Assembly: GCF_963677685.1 (NCBI RefSeq)
Contig: NZ_OY782186.1
Span: 2,480,001-2,544,000, forward strand
Source: an uncultured Bacteroides sp.
GTDB lineage: Bacteria > Bacteroidota > Bacteroidia > Bacteroidales > Bacteroidaceae
Reading direction: 5' to 3'
Length of the DNA stretch: 64,000 bases
A program made the position numbers and the translations under genes. Positions 20,389 to 29,042 of the stretch are shown one piece after another. The notes beneath the pieces were generated by a model that had not been told where the DNA came from, did not search any database, and saw nothing but the letters and a program-made list of their open reading frames with translations. How positions within the stretch are numbered: the first letter of the stretch is position 1; each line of letters starts with the position of its first letter.

Positions 20389-21253
20389 TTCTGTTAGATC
20401 TTACCATTGTAGTAAATTTTAGTAAGAACAAAGACAATAATTTAAAGCACTTGTTTTTTTTCATTGTTATATTATTCTCTTTATACTTTTGCAGCGCTTC
20501 CTTTGTTTCAGGATATAAATCTAATAATTTTTCATCCATATTATTTACGATAGTATATACTTCAAAAAAGTATTTTAACGCATTTCTTTTAGCAAATTCT
20601 TTCTGCGCTGCCAAATAAAGAAATGGCACTGTTGAAATATTTGCAGTTTCTTCTGTTATTTCTACGGGATTACTTATATTTGCAGAATATAAAACTGCAG
20701 AAGCATTTTTAAATAGTTTAGAATAAGAAGCATGAGAAAAAGAGTTCCTGTAGTTATTTTTTAATTCTATTAATTTCTTTGCCTCGATTTCTGTTAAAAG
20801 TCCCTTTCTATTGCATTTTTCAATAACAGCTGATAGGCATTTACCATCGTATTCCTTAACTTCATCTCTTAATGTTTCATCTATTCTTTGAGTCTCATTA
20901 AATCGTTTTCCATTTGAATCCCATCTTATTAGCACTTGCTTTAGAGCATTTTCAAAAAGATGATTTGTTAAAGTAATAGCTGCTTGATTATTTCCAATAA
21001 TGAGACAGTCACAAATTTCTGCTATTATAGATTTAAGCCCGTTTAGTATATTCAATTTGCCATATTTAATATATATAAGTCGTTTTGTCAATTCATTTAA
21101 TACTATTTTGCTCTTAACCTCTTCCAAATATCCAATAACCTTTTTATCTGAAAAAGAGTCCACAGAATATCCAATCTTATTTTGCATACTCATATTTTCT
21201 ATCTGTTGCATCTTAAATTGATCTGCCTCCCCTGTAGTCTGTGTTTTTTTCAT
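20381..21253 (-). CDS. HEPN-domain protein, possible RNase effector
   Basis: This 290-aa, mostly helical protein has the HEPN RNase motif RNSFSH (Arg169, Asn170, His174; R-N-x3-H). A long helix (NNQAAITLTNHLFENALKQV, about 89-108) precedes it, as in HEPN families that bind or cut RNA. The C-terminus holds a short hydrophobic basic stretch (KCFKLLSLFLLKFTTMV). It is the first gene of a two-gene unit with the M41-like peptidase. A close family cannot be named by eye. Confidence 0.6.
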   Translation of the reverse strand: MKKTQTTGEADQFKMQQIENMSMQNKIGYSVDSFSDKKVIGYLEEVKSKIVLNELTKRLIYIKYGKLNILNGLKSIIAEICDCLIIGNNQAAITLTNHLFENALKQVLIRWDSNGKRFNETQRIDETLRDEVKEYDGKCLSAVIEKCNRKGLLTEIEAKKLIELKNNYRNSFSHASYSKLFKNASAVLYSANISNPVEITEETANISTVPFLYLAAQKEFAKRNALKYFFEVYTIVNNMDEKLLDLYPETKEALQKYKENNITMKKNKCFKLLSLFLLKFTTMVRSNRNE

Positions 21254-21310
21254 AATATTCTATTAAAATTATTCTAAAGAAATAATAATGAGAACCAAGC
21301 ATTGATCTTG

Positions 21311-21342
21311 CAAACATATTGACAATAATCGGAAAAGGCAAA
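21311..21342 (-). promoter_or_regulatory. Promoter of the HEPN/M41 pair
   Basis: On the minus strand, TTTG (21342-21339) and TATGTTTG (21318-21311) are 20 bp apart, matching the Bacteroides consensus. Transcription would begin near 21305, about 50 bp before the ATG at 21253. The remaining 21254-21634 interval holds no convincing gene, only this promoter and the terminator below. Confidence 0.6.
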
Positions 21343-21471
21343 AAAAATCAAAAGAATAGACGAGATAAAGATATTGCAAAAAAGAATAGCTTTAAAGGTA
21401 AAGAGAATCTAGAAAGCTATGCCAGCTGCAATCAGTATAATCCGCCCTCACTTTCGTTCCACGCAAAAACA

Positions 21472-21515
21472 AAAAGCTCCGAAAGAACTTATAACAAGTT
21501 CTTTCGGAGCTTTTT
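21472..21515. terminator. Bidirectional terminator
   Basis: Nineteen-bp arms (AAAAGCTCCGAAAGAACTT and its complement) surround a 5-nt loop with T-runs on both strands. It separates the HEPN unit from the XRE gene. Confidence 0.8.
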
Positions 21516-21634
21516 GTTTAAGGTTCCTGACGGGTTTTAAACCACCAAAATAATCCTTTTATTTCTAATTGATTAGAATATTTATAGCTTCGTTACTGTA
21601 AAACAAACATTCCGTTTAAAGCCTCTATTAATAG

Positions 21635-21955
21635 TTATAAAAATGTGGGAGTAAACTCAATACCCAAAGCACGAGCAATACGAAAGAAGCTCGAAATCTG
21701 TATATCTGTCTCTCCTTTTTCCACACGGGCAATATAACTCCTTGCCGTGCCAACCTTTTCTGCTAACTCTTGCTGAGTTATCTTAAGTTGCTTCCGACGA
21801 TCACGCAAAATCTCACCATAATACCACGCTATTGACCTTTCATGAAAAGCAGTACGGGAGTCAGTACCAGCCTCTCCATATTTATCATTCAGTAGCTCGC
21901 CCGCTGTATGCAACTTGGCTAGCTTATTTTCATCTAACTTTCTCATAACTTGCAC
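21635..21955 (-). CDS. XRE-family HTH regulator, HigA-like
   Basis: This 106-aa protein has a C-terminal Cro/CI helix-turn-helix (KITQQELAEKVGTARSYIAR, then VEKGETD) preceded by a segment (RTAFHERSIAWYYGEILRDR) typical of HigA-like antitoxins. No toxin gene is intact beside it: the 21960-22110 minus strand carries only broken coding-like sequence. It may be an orphan antitoxin or a stand-alone regulator. Confidence 0.75.
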   Translation of the reverse strand: MQVMRKLDENKLAKLHTAGELLNDKYGEAGTDSRTAFHERSIAWYYGEILRDRRKQLKITQQELAEKVGTARSYIARVEKGETDIQISSFFRIARALGIEFTPTFL

Positions 21956-22131
21956 ATTTACTAGCTTACGCTATTACTACATCTCATTATTCTCTATAAT
22001 ACTAATCCTGCCTTTCAATTCTTCTATATCCTTCTTGATAAAATCCGTAACAGGAATATTGGGCTTATCCAATTCTAGTCAATCCGAAAATTCTTCTTTC
22101 AATCCTTCCCCACAGAGGAGGTAAATCGCTT

Positions 22132-22182
22132 AAAAGCAAGAAAGGATTAGAAATTTTCTTTCTAATCCTTTCTTGCTTTTTT
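22132..22182 (-). terminator. Terminator of tRNA-Cys
   Basis: A perfect 22-bp stem (arms 22132-22153 and 22159-22180) with a 5-nt loop lies directly 3-prime of the tRNA. Minus-strand transcription ends in TTTTA. T-runs on both strands suggest two-way action. Confidence 0.8.
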
Positions 22183-22183
22183 G

Positions 22184-22254
22184 AGGTTCCTGGCGGATTC
22201 GAACCGCCGTACACGGTTTTGCAGACCGCTACCTAGCCACTCGGTCAAGGAACC
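22184..22254 (-). tRNA. tRNA-Cys (GCA)
   Basis: The cloverleaf can be drawn: acceptor GGTTCCT pairs with AGGAACC, the anticodon loop CTGCAAA gives GCA, and the T-loop is TTCGAAT. The discriminator base is T, as usual for cysteine. No CCA is encoded. Confidence 0.93.
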
Positions 22255-22303
22255 ATTTCCTGAACGCGGTTGCAAAGGTAGTACATATTTTGAAACTACC
22301 AAA

Positions 22304-22516
22304 CTATCCGCAACAATTTTTCTTAGGTTTTACGGGCTTATCACGGCATTTTTTCTTCTTCTCATCAAGCAAATCTTTTAATTCACAGCCACTTGCACAA
22401 TTTGCACAGGGGTCATCATTTTCTTTAGAACGAAGAAAAAAAAGATAGATGCGACGTAATATTTCGCCAAAACAGAGAATTACGAGGATGATTACAATCC
22501 ATTCTTGCCAGTTCAT
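22304..22516 (-). CDS. FeoB-associated Cys-rich membrane protein
   Basis: This 70-aa protein has one N-terminal membrane helix (EWIVIILVILCFGEILRRIY) and a Cys-rich tail (DPCANCASGCELK, ending KKNCCG). The start at 22516 overlaps the FeoB stop by 4 bp (ATGA), which rules out the longer upstream reading. Small Cys-rich proteins of this kind commonly follow feoB in Bacteroidota. It may handle iron or assist the FeoB pore; the function is inferred from position and cysteines. Confidence 0.8.
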   Translation of the reverse strand: MNWQEWIVIILVILCFGEILRRIYLFFLRSKENDDPCANCASGCELKDLLDEKKKKCRDKPVKPKKNCCG

Positions 22517-25080
22517 AATAGTAAACTTCCTATTTGATATACAATGAATGATACTACCCACGCTAAGGTGGTGGTGTATAGGGCGGCAAAGACTGCCCAT
22601 TTCCAACTGCCGGATTCTTGCTTAATGGCTACCAAGGTGGCTATGCAAGGGAAATAGAGCAGCACGAAGAGCATGTAGCAAAAGGCTACCAAGGGGGTGA
22701 TGGGGATGCGCTGCGCCAAACTAACGGTGTCGGCATCGGCATTGTTGGTATAGAGCACGCCTAAGGTGCTGACCACAAGTTCTTTGGCTCCCATACCTCC
22801 AAAGAGTCCGATACTAAGTTTCCAGTCAAAACCTAAGGGGGCTAGCACGGGCTCTACTACTTTTCCGATCTCACCGATATAGGAGTTTTCTTGTTGCTCG
22901 GCTACGGTTTTGTATTCTTCATGACGGGGATAATAGCCTAAAAACCAAATAACAATGGAAGCTATCATGATGATGCCGCCCATCTTTTTGATGTATTGCG
23001 CGCCTTTTTCCCATGTATGGCGAATGATGGATTTCATAGTAGGCATACGGTATGGCGGAAGTTCCATAACAAAAGGTGCATCGTTGCCTTTTACCAGAAA
23101 ACGACTAAAGAGACGGGCCATGATTACTGCTAACAGGATGCCTATGCCATAGATGGTGAAGAGCACCAGACCGGCATGATGGGGGAAGAATGCACCGACA
23201 AGTACGAGATAGATAGGCAGGCGGGCACTGCATGACATCAGGGGATTGATCAGCATGGTGATCAGGCGACTTTTATGGTTCTCTATCGTGCGGGAGGCCA
23301 TGATAGCGGGCACATTGCAACCGAAGCCCATAATGAGGGGAATGAACGATTTACCGTGCAACCCCATCTTATGCATAATCTTATCCATGATGAAGGCGGC
23401 ACGAGACATGTAACCGGAGTCTTCCATCAGTGAAATGCAAAAGTAGAGAATGAGGATGTTAGGCAGAAAGACAATGACTCCTCCTACTCCACCGATAATC
23501 CCGTCGACAAGCATATCTTTAAGCGGACCGGCTGCCATGTTGTTACGAATAAGGGAGCCTAAGGAGTCGACAAGCCACTCAATGCCTTGCATCGGATAAT
23601 CTCCCAGCACAAAAGTGCCTTCAAACATCAGATAGATGAAGAGAAAAAAGAGCGGAAAGCCCCAAAAGCGATGGGTCACAATGGAGTCCAGAACTTTGGT
23701 TACTTGCTGCTGTTCCAGATGGTTGTCCGTGAAAGTTTCTTTCAGCGCTCCACTGATGAAGCCATATTTGGCATCGGTGATAGCAGCTTCGCAATCTTCG
23801 TTGAGGGTTTCGGATATGCGGCGACTCATCTTATCACGCTTACGCATAATCTCTTCCCCATTGGGCAACGAACGGATTACAGCTTCTAGCTCTGCATCAT
23901 TCTCTAACAGTTTAATGGAAAGGAAACGGGTAGAATATTTATGACGAATATTCTCATTCTTGGAAATTTCTTCTTTCACGTAGTCGATCGCTTTTTCTAA
24001 ATCGGCTCCGTGATTAATATGAATGTGCCTAAAGTAACTAACGTATTCTTTTTCATCTTTATCTAAGAAATCGGCACCTTCATAAATATTGATGACCATC
24101 TGGAAGAGTTCGTCAATCCCTTTTTGTTTTTTACACACCGTAGGGATCATAGGCACACCAAACAGCTTGCCTAGCAAGTGATGATTCAGCGTGTTGCCAC
24201 TGGCTTCGAGCTCATCGTACATGTTCAGGGCAACCACCATGCGAACATTCATATCAATGAGCTGGGTGGTAAGGTATAGATTGCGCTCCAGATTAGATGA
24301 ATCGACTACATTTATAACAATGTCCGGCGTTTCATCTGTGATATGCCGCCTCACATAGAGTTCTTCGGGCGTATAAGCCGATAAAGAATATGTACCTGGA
24401 AGATCTACTATCTTGAAATGATAGTCTCCAAAATCGAAAAAACCTTCTTTGGCATCTACCGTCACTCCGCTATAATTACCCACATGCTCGTGTGCACCGG
24501 AAGCAAGATTAAACAAAGATGTTTTACCACAATTAGGATTACCGACTAACGCTACGTTGATAATTTTTCGTTTGCCAAGGGCGAGTTTCTTGAGATTTCC
24601 TTCGCTACGACAACATTCATCATCTAGCACAAGAGCATCTTTCTTTGTAGAAGGAGGTTCGGCAGTTGCCTCAACACTGTCGGCACGAAAGCATCTGCGA
24701 CGACATTTCAACTCTTCTCCAAGTTCACCTTCATGAAAATGTCTTCGGTTTTTGTAGTGATGAATCCTAGTTCTCTCGTCGGCAGATTCTTCAAGAAGAC
24801 GATAATGTTGACGGGGGCTAGCATGATGACGATGCCTGCAATGAATTTCGGCCTCTTCCTCGCTAATAATCTCCACCAAATCAGCTTCTTGTCGGCGAAG
24901 AGAGACTTCATATCCTAATACTTTATATTTTATCGGGTCGTTAAGCGGAGCATTGAGCATGACTTCCACCGTTTCGCCTTTGATAAATCCCATTTCTACT
25001 ATACGGCGGCGGAATCCTCCATGGCCCATGACCTTTACAATGACCCCTTTTTCACCTGTTCTGAGTTCAGATAAACGCAT
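22513..25080 (-). CDS. feoB: FeoA-FeoB fusion, ferrous iron transporter
   Basis: This 855-aa inner-membrane Fe(II) importer has a FeoA SH3-like domain at residues 1-72 (MRLSELRTGEKGVIVKVMGH). A linker of about 95 residues rich in His, Arg and Cys (IHCRHRHHASPRQHY) leads to the G domain, with G1 GNPNCGKTS near residue 180 and DLPGTYSLS as G3, then the helical GDI region. The transmembrane core has both gate motifs (GFGCNVPAIMASR and NPLMSCSARLPIY). FeoA and FeoB are separate in Proteobacteria but often fused in Bacteroidota. The promoter lies at 25106-25137. Confidence 0.96.
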   Translation of the reverse strand: MRLSELRTGEKGVIVKVMGHGGFRRRIVEMGFIKGETVEVMLNAPLNDPIKYKVLGYEVSLRRQEADLVEIISEEEAEIHCRHRHHASPRQHYRLLEESADERTRIHHYKNRRHFHEGELGEELKCRRRCFRADSVEATAEPPSTKKDALVLDDECCRSEGNLKKLALGKRKIINVALVGNPNCGKTSLFNLASGAHEHVGNYSGVTVDAKEGFFDFGDYHFKIVDLPGTYSLSAYTPEELYVRRHITDETPDIVINVVDSSNLERNLYLTTQLIDMNVRMVVALNMYDELEASGNTLNHHLLGKLFGVPMIPTVCKKQKGIDELFQMVINIYEGADFLDKDEKEYVSYFRHIHINHGADLEKAIDYVKEEISKNENIRHKYSTRFLSIKLLENDAELEAVIRSLPNGEEIMRKRDKMSRRISETLNEDCEAAITDAKYGFISGALKETFTDNHLEQQQVTKVLDSIVTHRFWGFPLFFLFIYLMFEGTFVLGDYPMQGIEWLVDSLGSLIRNNMAAGPLKDMLVDGIIGGVGGVIVFLPNILILYFCISLMEDSGYMSRAAFIMDKIMHKMGLHGKSFIPLIMGFGCNVPAIMASRTIENHKSRLITMLINPLMSCSARLPIYLVLVGAFFPHHAGLVLFTIYGIGILLAVIMARLFSRFLVKGNDAPFVMELPPYRMPTMKSIIRHTWEKGAQYIKKMGGIIMIASIVIWFLGYYPRHEEYKTVAEQQENSYIGEIGKVVEPVLAPLGFDWKLSIGLFGGMGAKELVVSTLGVLYTNNADADTVSLAQRIPITPLVAFCYMLFVLLYFPCIATLVAIKQESGSWKWAVFAALYTTTLAWVVSFIVYQIGSLLL

Positions 25081-25105
25081 ATCTCGTTTAAAACTTTAGT
25101 TGTTG

Positions 25106-25137
25106 CAAAGATAGCTGATAACTTTGTGCAAGCCAAA
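25106..25137 (-). promoter_or_regulatory. feoAB promoter
   Basis: On the minus strand, TTTG (25137-25134) and TATCTTTG (25113-25106) are 20 bp apart, an exact consensus. The 5-prime leader would be about 20 nt. No clear Fur box was recognised. Confidence 0.7.
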
Positions 25138-25146
25138 GTATTTAGA

Positions 25147-25179
25147 TTGTTTTTAAATTGAAATAAAGTGCTATCTTTG
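25147..25179 (+). promoter_or_regulatory. tilS promoter, possibly giving a leaderless mRNA
   Basis: TATCTTTG at 25172-25179 is a perfect -7 element, with a weak TTGT at 25147-25150 upstream. Its last base is 4 bp before the tilS ATG (25184), so transcription would start at or next to the initiation codon. Confidence 0.6.
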
Positions 25180-25183
25180 TCGC

Positions 25184-26464
25184 ATGACACAGGAGCAAGT
25201 AGCACATTATATTGAACAAGAAAAGCTTTTTTCAGTAAACGAAAAGATACTAGTCGCACTAAGTGGCGGTGCTGATTCTGTGGCGTTACTACGCATCTTG
25301 TTGTCTGAAGGATACCATTGTGAAGCGGCTCATTGTAATTTCAGTTTGCGCAATGAAGAGTCCGACGGCGACGAAACTTTTGTTCGCCAACTTTGTCAAT
25401 CGCTAAAGATAAAACTTCATACAATTCGTTTTGACACTCAGAAATATGCCGCTGAAAAACATTTATCTATAGAGATGGCTGCACGCGAACTTCGTTATGA
25501 GTGGTTTGCGAAAATTAAAGAGGAGAATCATTGCTCTGTCATTGCTGTGGCTCATCATCAGGACGATAGTGTAGAAACAATGCTCCTTAATCTTATCAGA
25601 GGGACAGGCATCAACGGGTTATTGGGAATCCGCCCTAAGAATGGCGACATCGTACGTCCACTGTTATGCGTGGGGCGCAACGAGGTGATTGCTTACCTTA
25701 AAGAAATAGGGCAAAGTTACGTAACAGACAGTACCAATCTGCAAGACGAATACAAACGTAACAAGATACGACTCAATGTTCTGCCTTTGCTGCAAGAGAT
25801 AAACCCTTCGGTTAAAGAGTCTATGATCCTGACCGGTAATCACCTGAACGAAGCTGCCAAAGTATATGCTCACGGCATTGAAGAGGGAAAGAGGCGCGTG
25901 TTGTCTAATGAAGGTATTCATATAGAAGATTTACTGAAAGAGCCTTCACCTCAATCTTTGTTACACGAAATTTTATCTCCAATGGGCTTTAACTCCGCAC
26001 AGGTTGAAGACGTGCTTCATTCGCTCAACGGACAGGCGGGAAAGGAATTCACAAGTAAAGAGTGGCGAATCATAAAAGATAGAGAGCTGTTGCTGATACA
26101 GCCACTCAACGAAAAGCAAGAAGACACACCGCCTACTCTGACAATGGAAGAAAGAGCTTATACCCCCGACTTTATCATACCTCGTGAGAAAGAATGGGCC
26201 TGTTTTGATGCAGATAAACTGCAACAACCGCTAAGCATCAGAAAATGGAAAACAGGAGATGTTTTTGTTCCTTTCGGGATGAAAGGTAAAAAGCTTGTCA
26301 GTGATTATCTGACGGACAGGAAATTTTCACGTCTTAAAAAAGAGCAACAATGGATACTTTGCAGCGGCAAAGAAATAGCATGGCTCATTGGCGAAAGAAC
26401 AGACAATCGCTTTAGGGTTGAAAAGAATACTCAGCATATAATACTTATCAATAGTAAAGAATAA
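25184..26464 (+). CDS. tilS: tRNA(Ile)-lysidine synthase
   Basis: This 426-aa enzyme converts cytidine-34 of the CAU-anticodon tRNA-Ile to lysidine, using ATP and lysine. The PP-loop SGGADS occurs near residue 28 ([13 protein letters not shown]). The N-terminal ATPase domain includes [18 protein letters not shown], and the TilS C-terminal domain ends the protein ([20 protein letters not shown]). Length and order are normal. It is divergent from feoAB. Confidence 0.95.
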   Translation: MTQEQVAHYIEQEKLFSVNEKILVALSGGADSVALLRILLSEGYHCEAAHCNFSLRNEESDGDETFVRQLCQSLKIKLHTIRFDTQKYAAEKHLSIEMAARELRYEWFAKIKEENHCSVIAVAHHQDDSVETMLLNLIRGTGINGLLGIRPKNGDIVRPLLCVGRNEVIAYLKEIGQSYVTDSTNLQDEYKRNKIRLNVLPLLQEINPSVKESMILTGNHLNEAAKVYAHGIEEGKRRVLSNEGIHIEDLLKEPSPQSLLHEILSPMGFNSAQVEDVLHSLNGQAGKEFTSKEWRIIKDRELLLIQPLNEKQEDTPPTLTMEERAYTPDFIIPREKEWACFDADKLQQPLSIRKWKTGDVFVPFGMKGKKLVSDYLTDRKFSRLKKEQQWILCSGKEIAWLIGERTDNRFRVEKNTQHIILINSKE

Positions 26465-26569
26465 TCGAATTTACAATCATTAAAATACTTCTTTTTAACC
26501 TTCAATATAGTCTAAAAGGAGGATTGTTATGTCAAAATGGTGATTTTTTAAAATAAAAAAGGTTTTTTA

Positions 26570-26602
26570 TATCTTTGTATATAAAATAAATTATTACCTT
26601 TG
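26570..26602 (+). promoter_or_regulatory. Tandem -7 elements upstream of rho, long leader
   Basis: TATCTTTG (26570-26577) and TACCTTTG (26595-26602) are two candidate -7 elements. From the second, the rho mRNA would carry a leader of about 180 nt, long enough for autoregulation. The 26465-26787 interval holds nothing else recognisable. Confidence 0.5.
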
Positions 26603-26787
26603 TCGCGTCTAATAAAAAGAATTAGCGAATTCCTCGCTAAAGAAAAGAACGACAAAATCCATTAATTTCAAGAATATCCCAAACCCATAACAACGTTTAT
26701 GCTTGCATCACCTTGACTAATTTAAGTAGTAATAGCGTAATGTGCACTCCAGCAAAAAAATAAAATTATAATAATTTACCTATACGT

Positions 26788-28926
26788 ATGTATAATATCA
26801 TCCAATTAAACGACAAAAACTTGTCGGATTTACAAACTATTGCCCAAGAACTGGGTATAAAAAAAGCAGAATCTTTAAAGAAAGAAGAACTTGTATATAA
26901 GATTCTGGATGAACAAGCTATCATGGGAGCAACTAAGAAAGTGGCCGCTGATAAGATTAAAGAAGAACGCAAAGACGACAAGAAAAAACGCTCACGGGTT
27001 AACGTCAAAAAAGAAGGCGCTGACAAAGTTTTCTCTGCCTCTAAGAATGGTGAAATAGTCCGCCCGGAAGCAAAGACGACTGCTAAAGCACAGCCTAACA
27101 CAACTAAAACTGCTCCGGCAGCTCCTAAAAGTGAAAAGGCCGAAACAACTAAAAAAACTGTAGCTAAAAAAGAAACAACAGCAACCCCAAAGGATAAAGC
27201 TGAAACAACAGGTACAGAAGAAAAGAAACAGCGTAAAACTACTCGCGCAAAAAAAGTAAAAACAGAAAAGAAAGAAGATACTGATGCTGTAGCAGCTGTT
27301 GCAAAAGAGACTGCTCCGGTTAAAGCGGATACTCCACAAGCATCTCCTGCAATAAAGAAAGAAGCTGCTCCTGCGAGTAGTGCTGCAGTTGCCGCAAAAG
27401 TGGCAGAGCCTGAAAAAGTTTCAGAGCCCGTTGCTCCTCAAGCAGCAAAAGAAAAAGAGGCTCCTGTTAAGCAGCCGGTTAAACCGACCAATGTAGCAGC
27501 GAAACCTTCCAAAGAAGTAGCAAAAGAAGAAAAGCCTGTATTATCAAATGCAGAAAATGATTTTATTCCTATCGAAGAGTTGCCTTCTGAAAAGATAGAG
27601 CTACCTACAGAATTGCTAGGTAAGTTTGAAGCTACTAAAGCTGAACAGCCCGCTCCTATTCATGAGCAACAAAAACCACGTCGCATCATTCGCCCTCGCG
27701 AAAACAATAATAATCAAAACGGCCCTCAACGTCCTATTCCACAAAAAGACGGATCACAGGAACGCCCGGAAAGAAAAATCATCGAACGTGAAAAAACGTA
27801 TGAGTTCGAAGATATCCTAACAGGTACCGGTGTACTTGACACCATGCAAGATGGATATGGTTTCTTACGTTCATCTGATTATAACTACTTATCTTCTCCT
27901 GATGATATTTATGTTTCTCAATCTCAAATTAAACTTTTCGGACTAAAAACCGGAGACGTGGTCGAAGGAGTTATCCGTCCGCCTAAAGAAGGTGAGAAAT
28001 ACTTCCCATTGGTGAAGGTTTCAAAGATCAACGGACGTGATGCTAATTTCGTACGTGATCGTGTTCCTTTTGAACACCTTACTCCTCTTTTCCCTGATGA
28101 AAAGTTCAAGCTTTGCAGAGGCGGATATTCTGATTCCATGTCTGCACGTGTAGTAGACTTGTTTGCTCCTATCGGAAAAGGACAACGTGGACTGATTGTA
28201 GCTCAGCCTAAAACAGGTAAAACGATCTTGATGAAAGATATTGCCAACGCTATTGCTGCCAATCATCCTGAAGTGTACATGATCATGTTGTTGATCGACG
28301 AGCGTCCTGAGGAGGTTACAGATATGGCTCGCAGTGTAAATGCGGAAGTTATCGCATCTACTTTTGACGAACCGGCTGAACGCCACGTGAAGATAGCAGG
28401 TATTGTATTGGAAAAAGCAAAGAGAATGGTAGAGTGCGGACATGATGTAGTTATCTTCCTTGATTCCATCACTCGTCTGGCTCGTGCTTACAACACTGTT
28501 TCTCCTGCTTCCGGCAAGGTACTTTCAGGAGGTGTGGATGCAAATGCTCTTCACAAACCCAAACGTTTCTTCGGTGCTGCCCGTAATATTGAAAACGGAG
28601 GTTCGCTTACCATCTTAGCGACAGCTCTTATTGATACAGGTTCTAAGATGGACGAAGTGATCTTTGAAGAGTTTAAGGGAACAGGAAACATGGAGTTACA
28701 GCTAGACAGAAACTTGTCTAACAAACGTATCTTCCCTGCTGTAAACATTGTAGCTTCCAGCACTCGTCGTGACGACTTGCTGCTTGATAAGCAAACATTG
28801 GATCGCATGTGGATTCTTCGCAAGTATCTATCGGATATGAACCCCATTGAGGCAATGAATTTCGTTAAAGACCGCTTAGAAAAAACGAAAGACAATGATG
28901 AGTTTCTAATGAGCATGAATAGCTAA
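26788..28926 (+). CDS. rho: Transcription termination factor Rho with long disordered insert
   Basis: This 712-aa hexameric RNA helicase has a Rho_N (SAP-like) domain at residues 1-45 ([20 protein letters not shown]), an insert of about 280 residues rich in Lys, Ala, Pro, Glu and Thr (about 55-335), an RNA-binding cold-shock domain (from about 338, [14 protein letters not shown]), and the RecA-like ATPase with Walker A AQPKTGKT near residue 471 and Walker [17 protein letters not shown]. coli Rho has about 420 residues; the excess is all in the insert, as known for Bacteroides Rho, where the region is intrinsically disordered. Confidence 0.97.
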   Translation: MYNIIQLNDKNLSDLQTIAQELGIKKAESLKKEELVYKILDEQAIMGATKKVAADKIKEERKDDKKKRSRVNVKKEGADKVFSASKNGEIVRPEAKTTAKAQPNTTKTAPAAPKSEKAETTKKTVAKKETTATPKDKAETTGTEEKKQRKTTRAKKVKTEKKEDTDAVAAVAKETAPVKADTPQASPAIKKEAAPASSAAVAAKVAEPEKVSEPVAPQAAKEKEAPVKQPVKPTNVAAKPSKEVAKEEKPVLSNAENDFIPIEELPSEKIELPTELLGKFEATKAEQPAPIHEQQKPRRIIRPRENNNNQNGPQRPIPQKDGSQERPERKIIEREKTYEFEDILTGTGVLDTMQDGYGFLRSSDYNYLSSPDDIYVSQSQIKLFGLKTGDVVEGVIRPPKEGEKYFPLVKVSKINGRDANFVRDRVPFEHLTPLFPDEKFKLCRGGYSDSMSARVVDLFAPIGKGQRGLIVAQPKTGKTILMKDIANAIAANHPEVYMIMLLIDERPEEVTDMARSVNAEVIASTFDEPAERHVKIAGIVLEKAKRMVECGHDVVIFLDSITRLARAYNTVSPASGKVLSGGVDANALHKPKRFFGAARNIENGGSLTILATALIDTGSKMDEVIFEEFKGTGNMELQLDRNLSNKRIFPAVNIVASSTRRDDLLLDKQTLDRMWILRKYLSDMNPIEAMNFVKDRLEKTKDNDEFLMSMNS

Positions 28927-28952
28927 TAAGAATACTTAATAAGATATAAAAG

Positions 28953-28984
28953 GAGCGGAGAACTTGATCTTCGCTCTTTTTTTG
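28953..28984 (+). terminator. rho terminator
   Basis: The 9-bp stem GAGCGGAGA/TCTTCGCTC (one G-T pair) is followed by a T7 run. Confidence 0.8.
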
Positions 28985-29042
28985 TATGATTTGCTCTAAA
29001 TAAAGGTCTATTTTTGTTTATACTAAAAGAAGTATTCATTTT

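Noticed and set aside
21319..21540. 73-aa plus-strand ORF after the HEPN promoter
   Set aside because: It runs through a strong terminator hairpin, is very Lys/Asn-rich and has no ribosome site.
21960..22110. Broken coding-like stretch on the minus strand (LELDKPNIPVTDFIKKDIEE)
   Set aside because: It is interrupted by stops and could not be linked to any family, so it is not listed as a gene or a toxin partner.
22184..22254. tRNA-Cys as the attachment site of an integrated element
   Set aside because: No direct repeat of the tRNA 3-prime end and no integrase gene were seen in the window.
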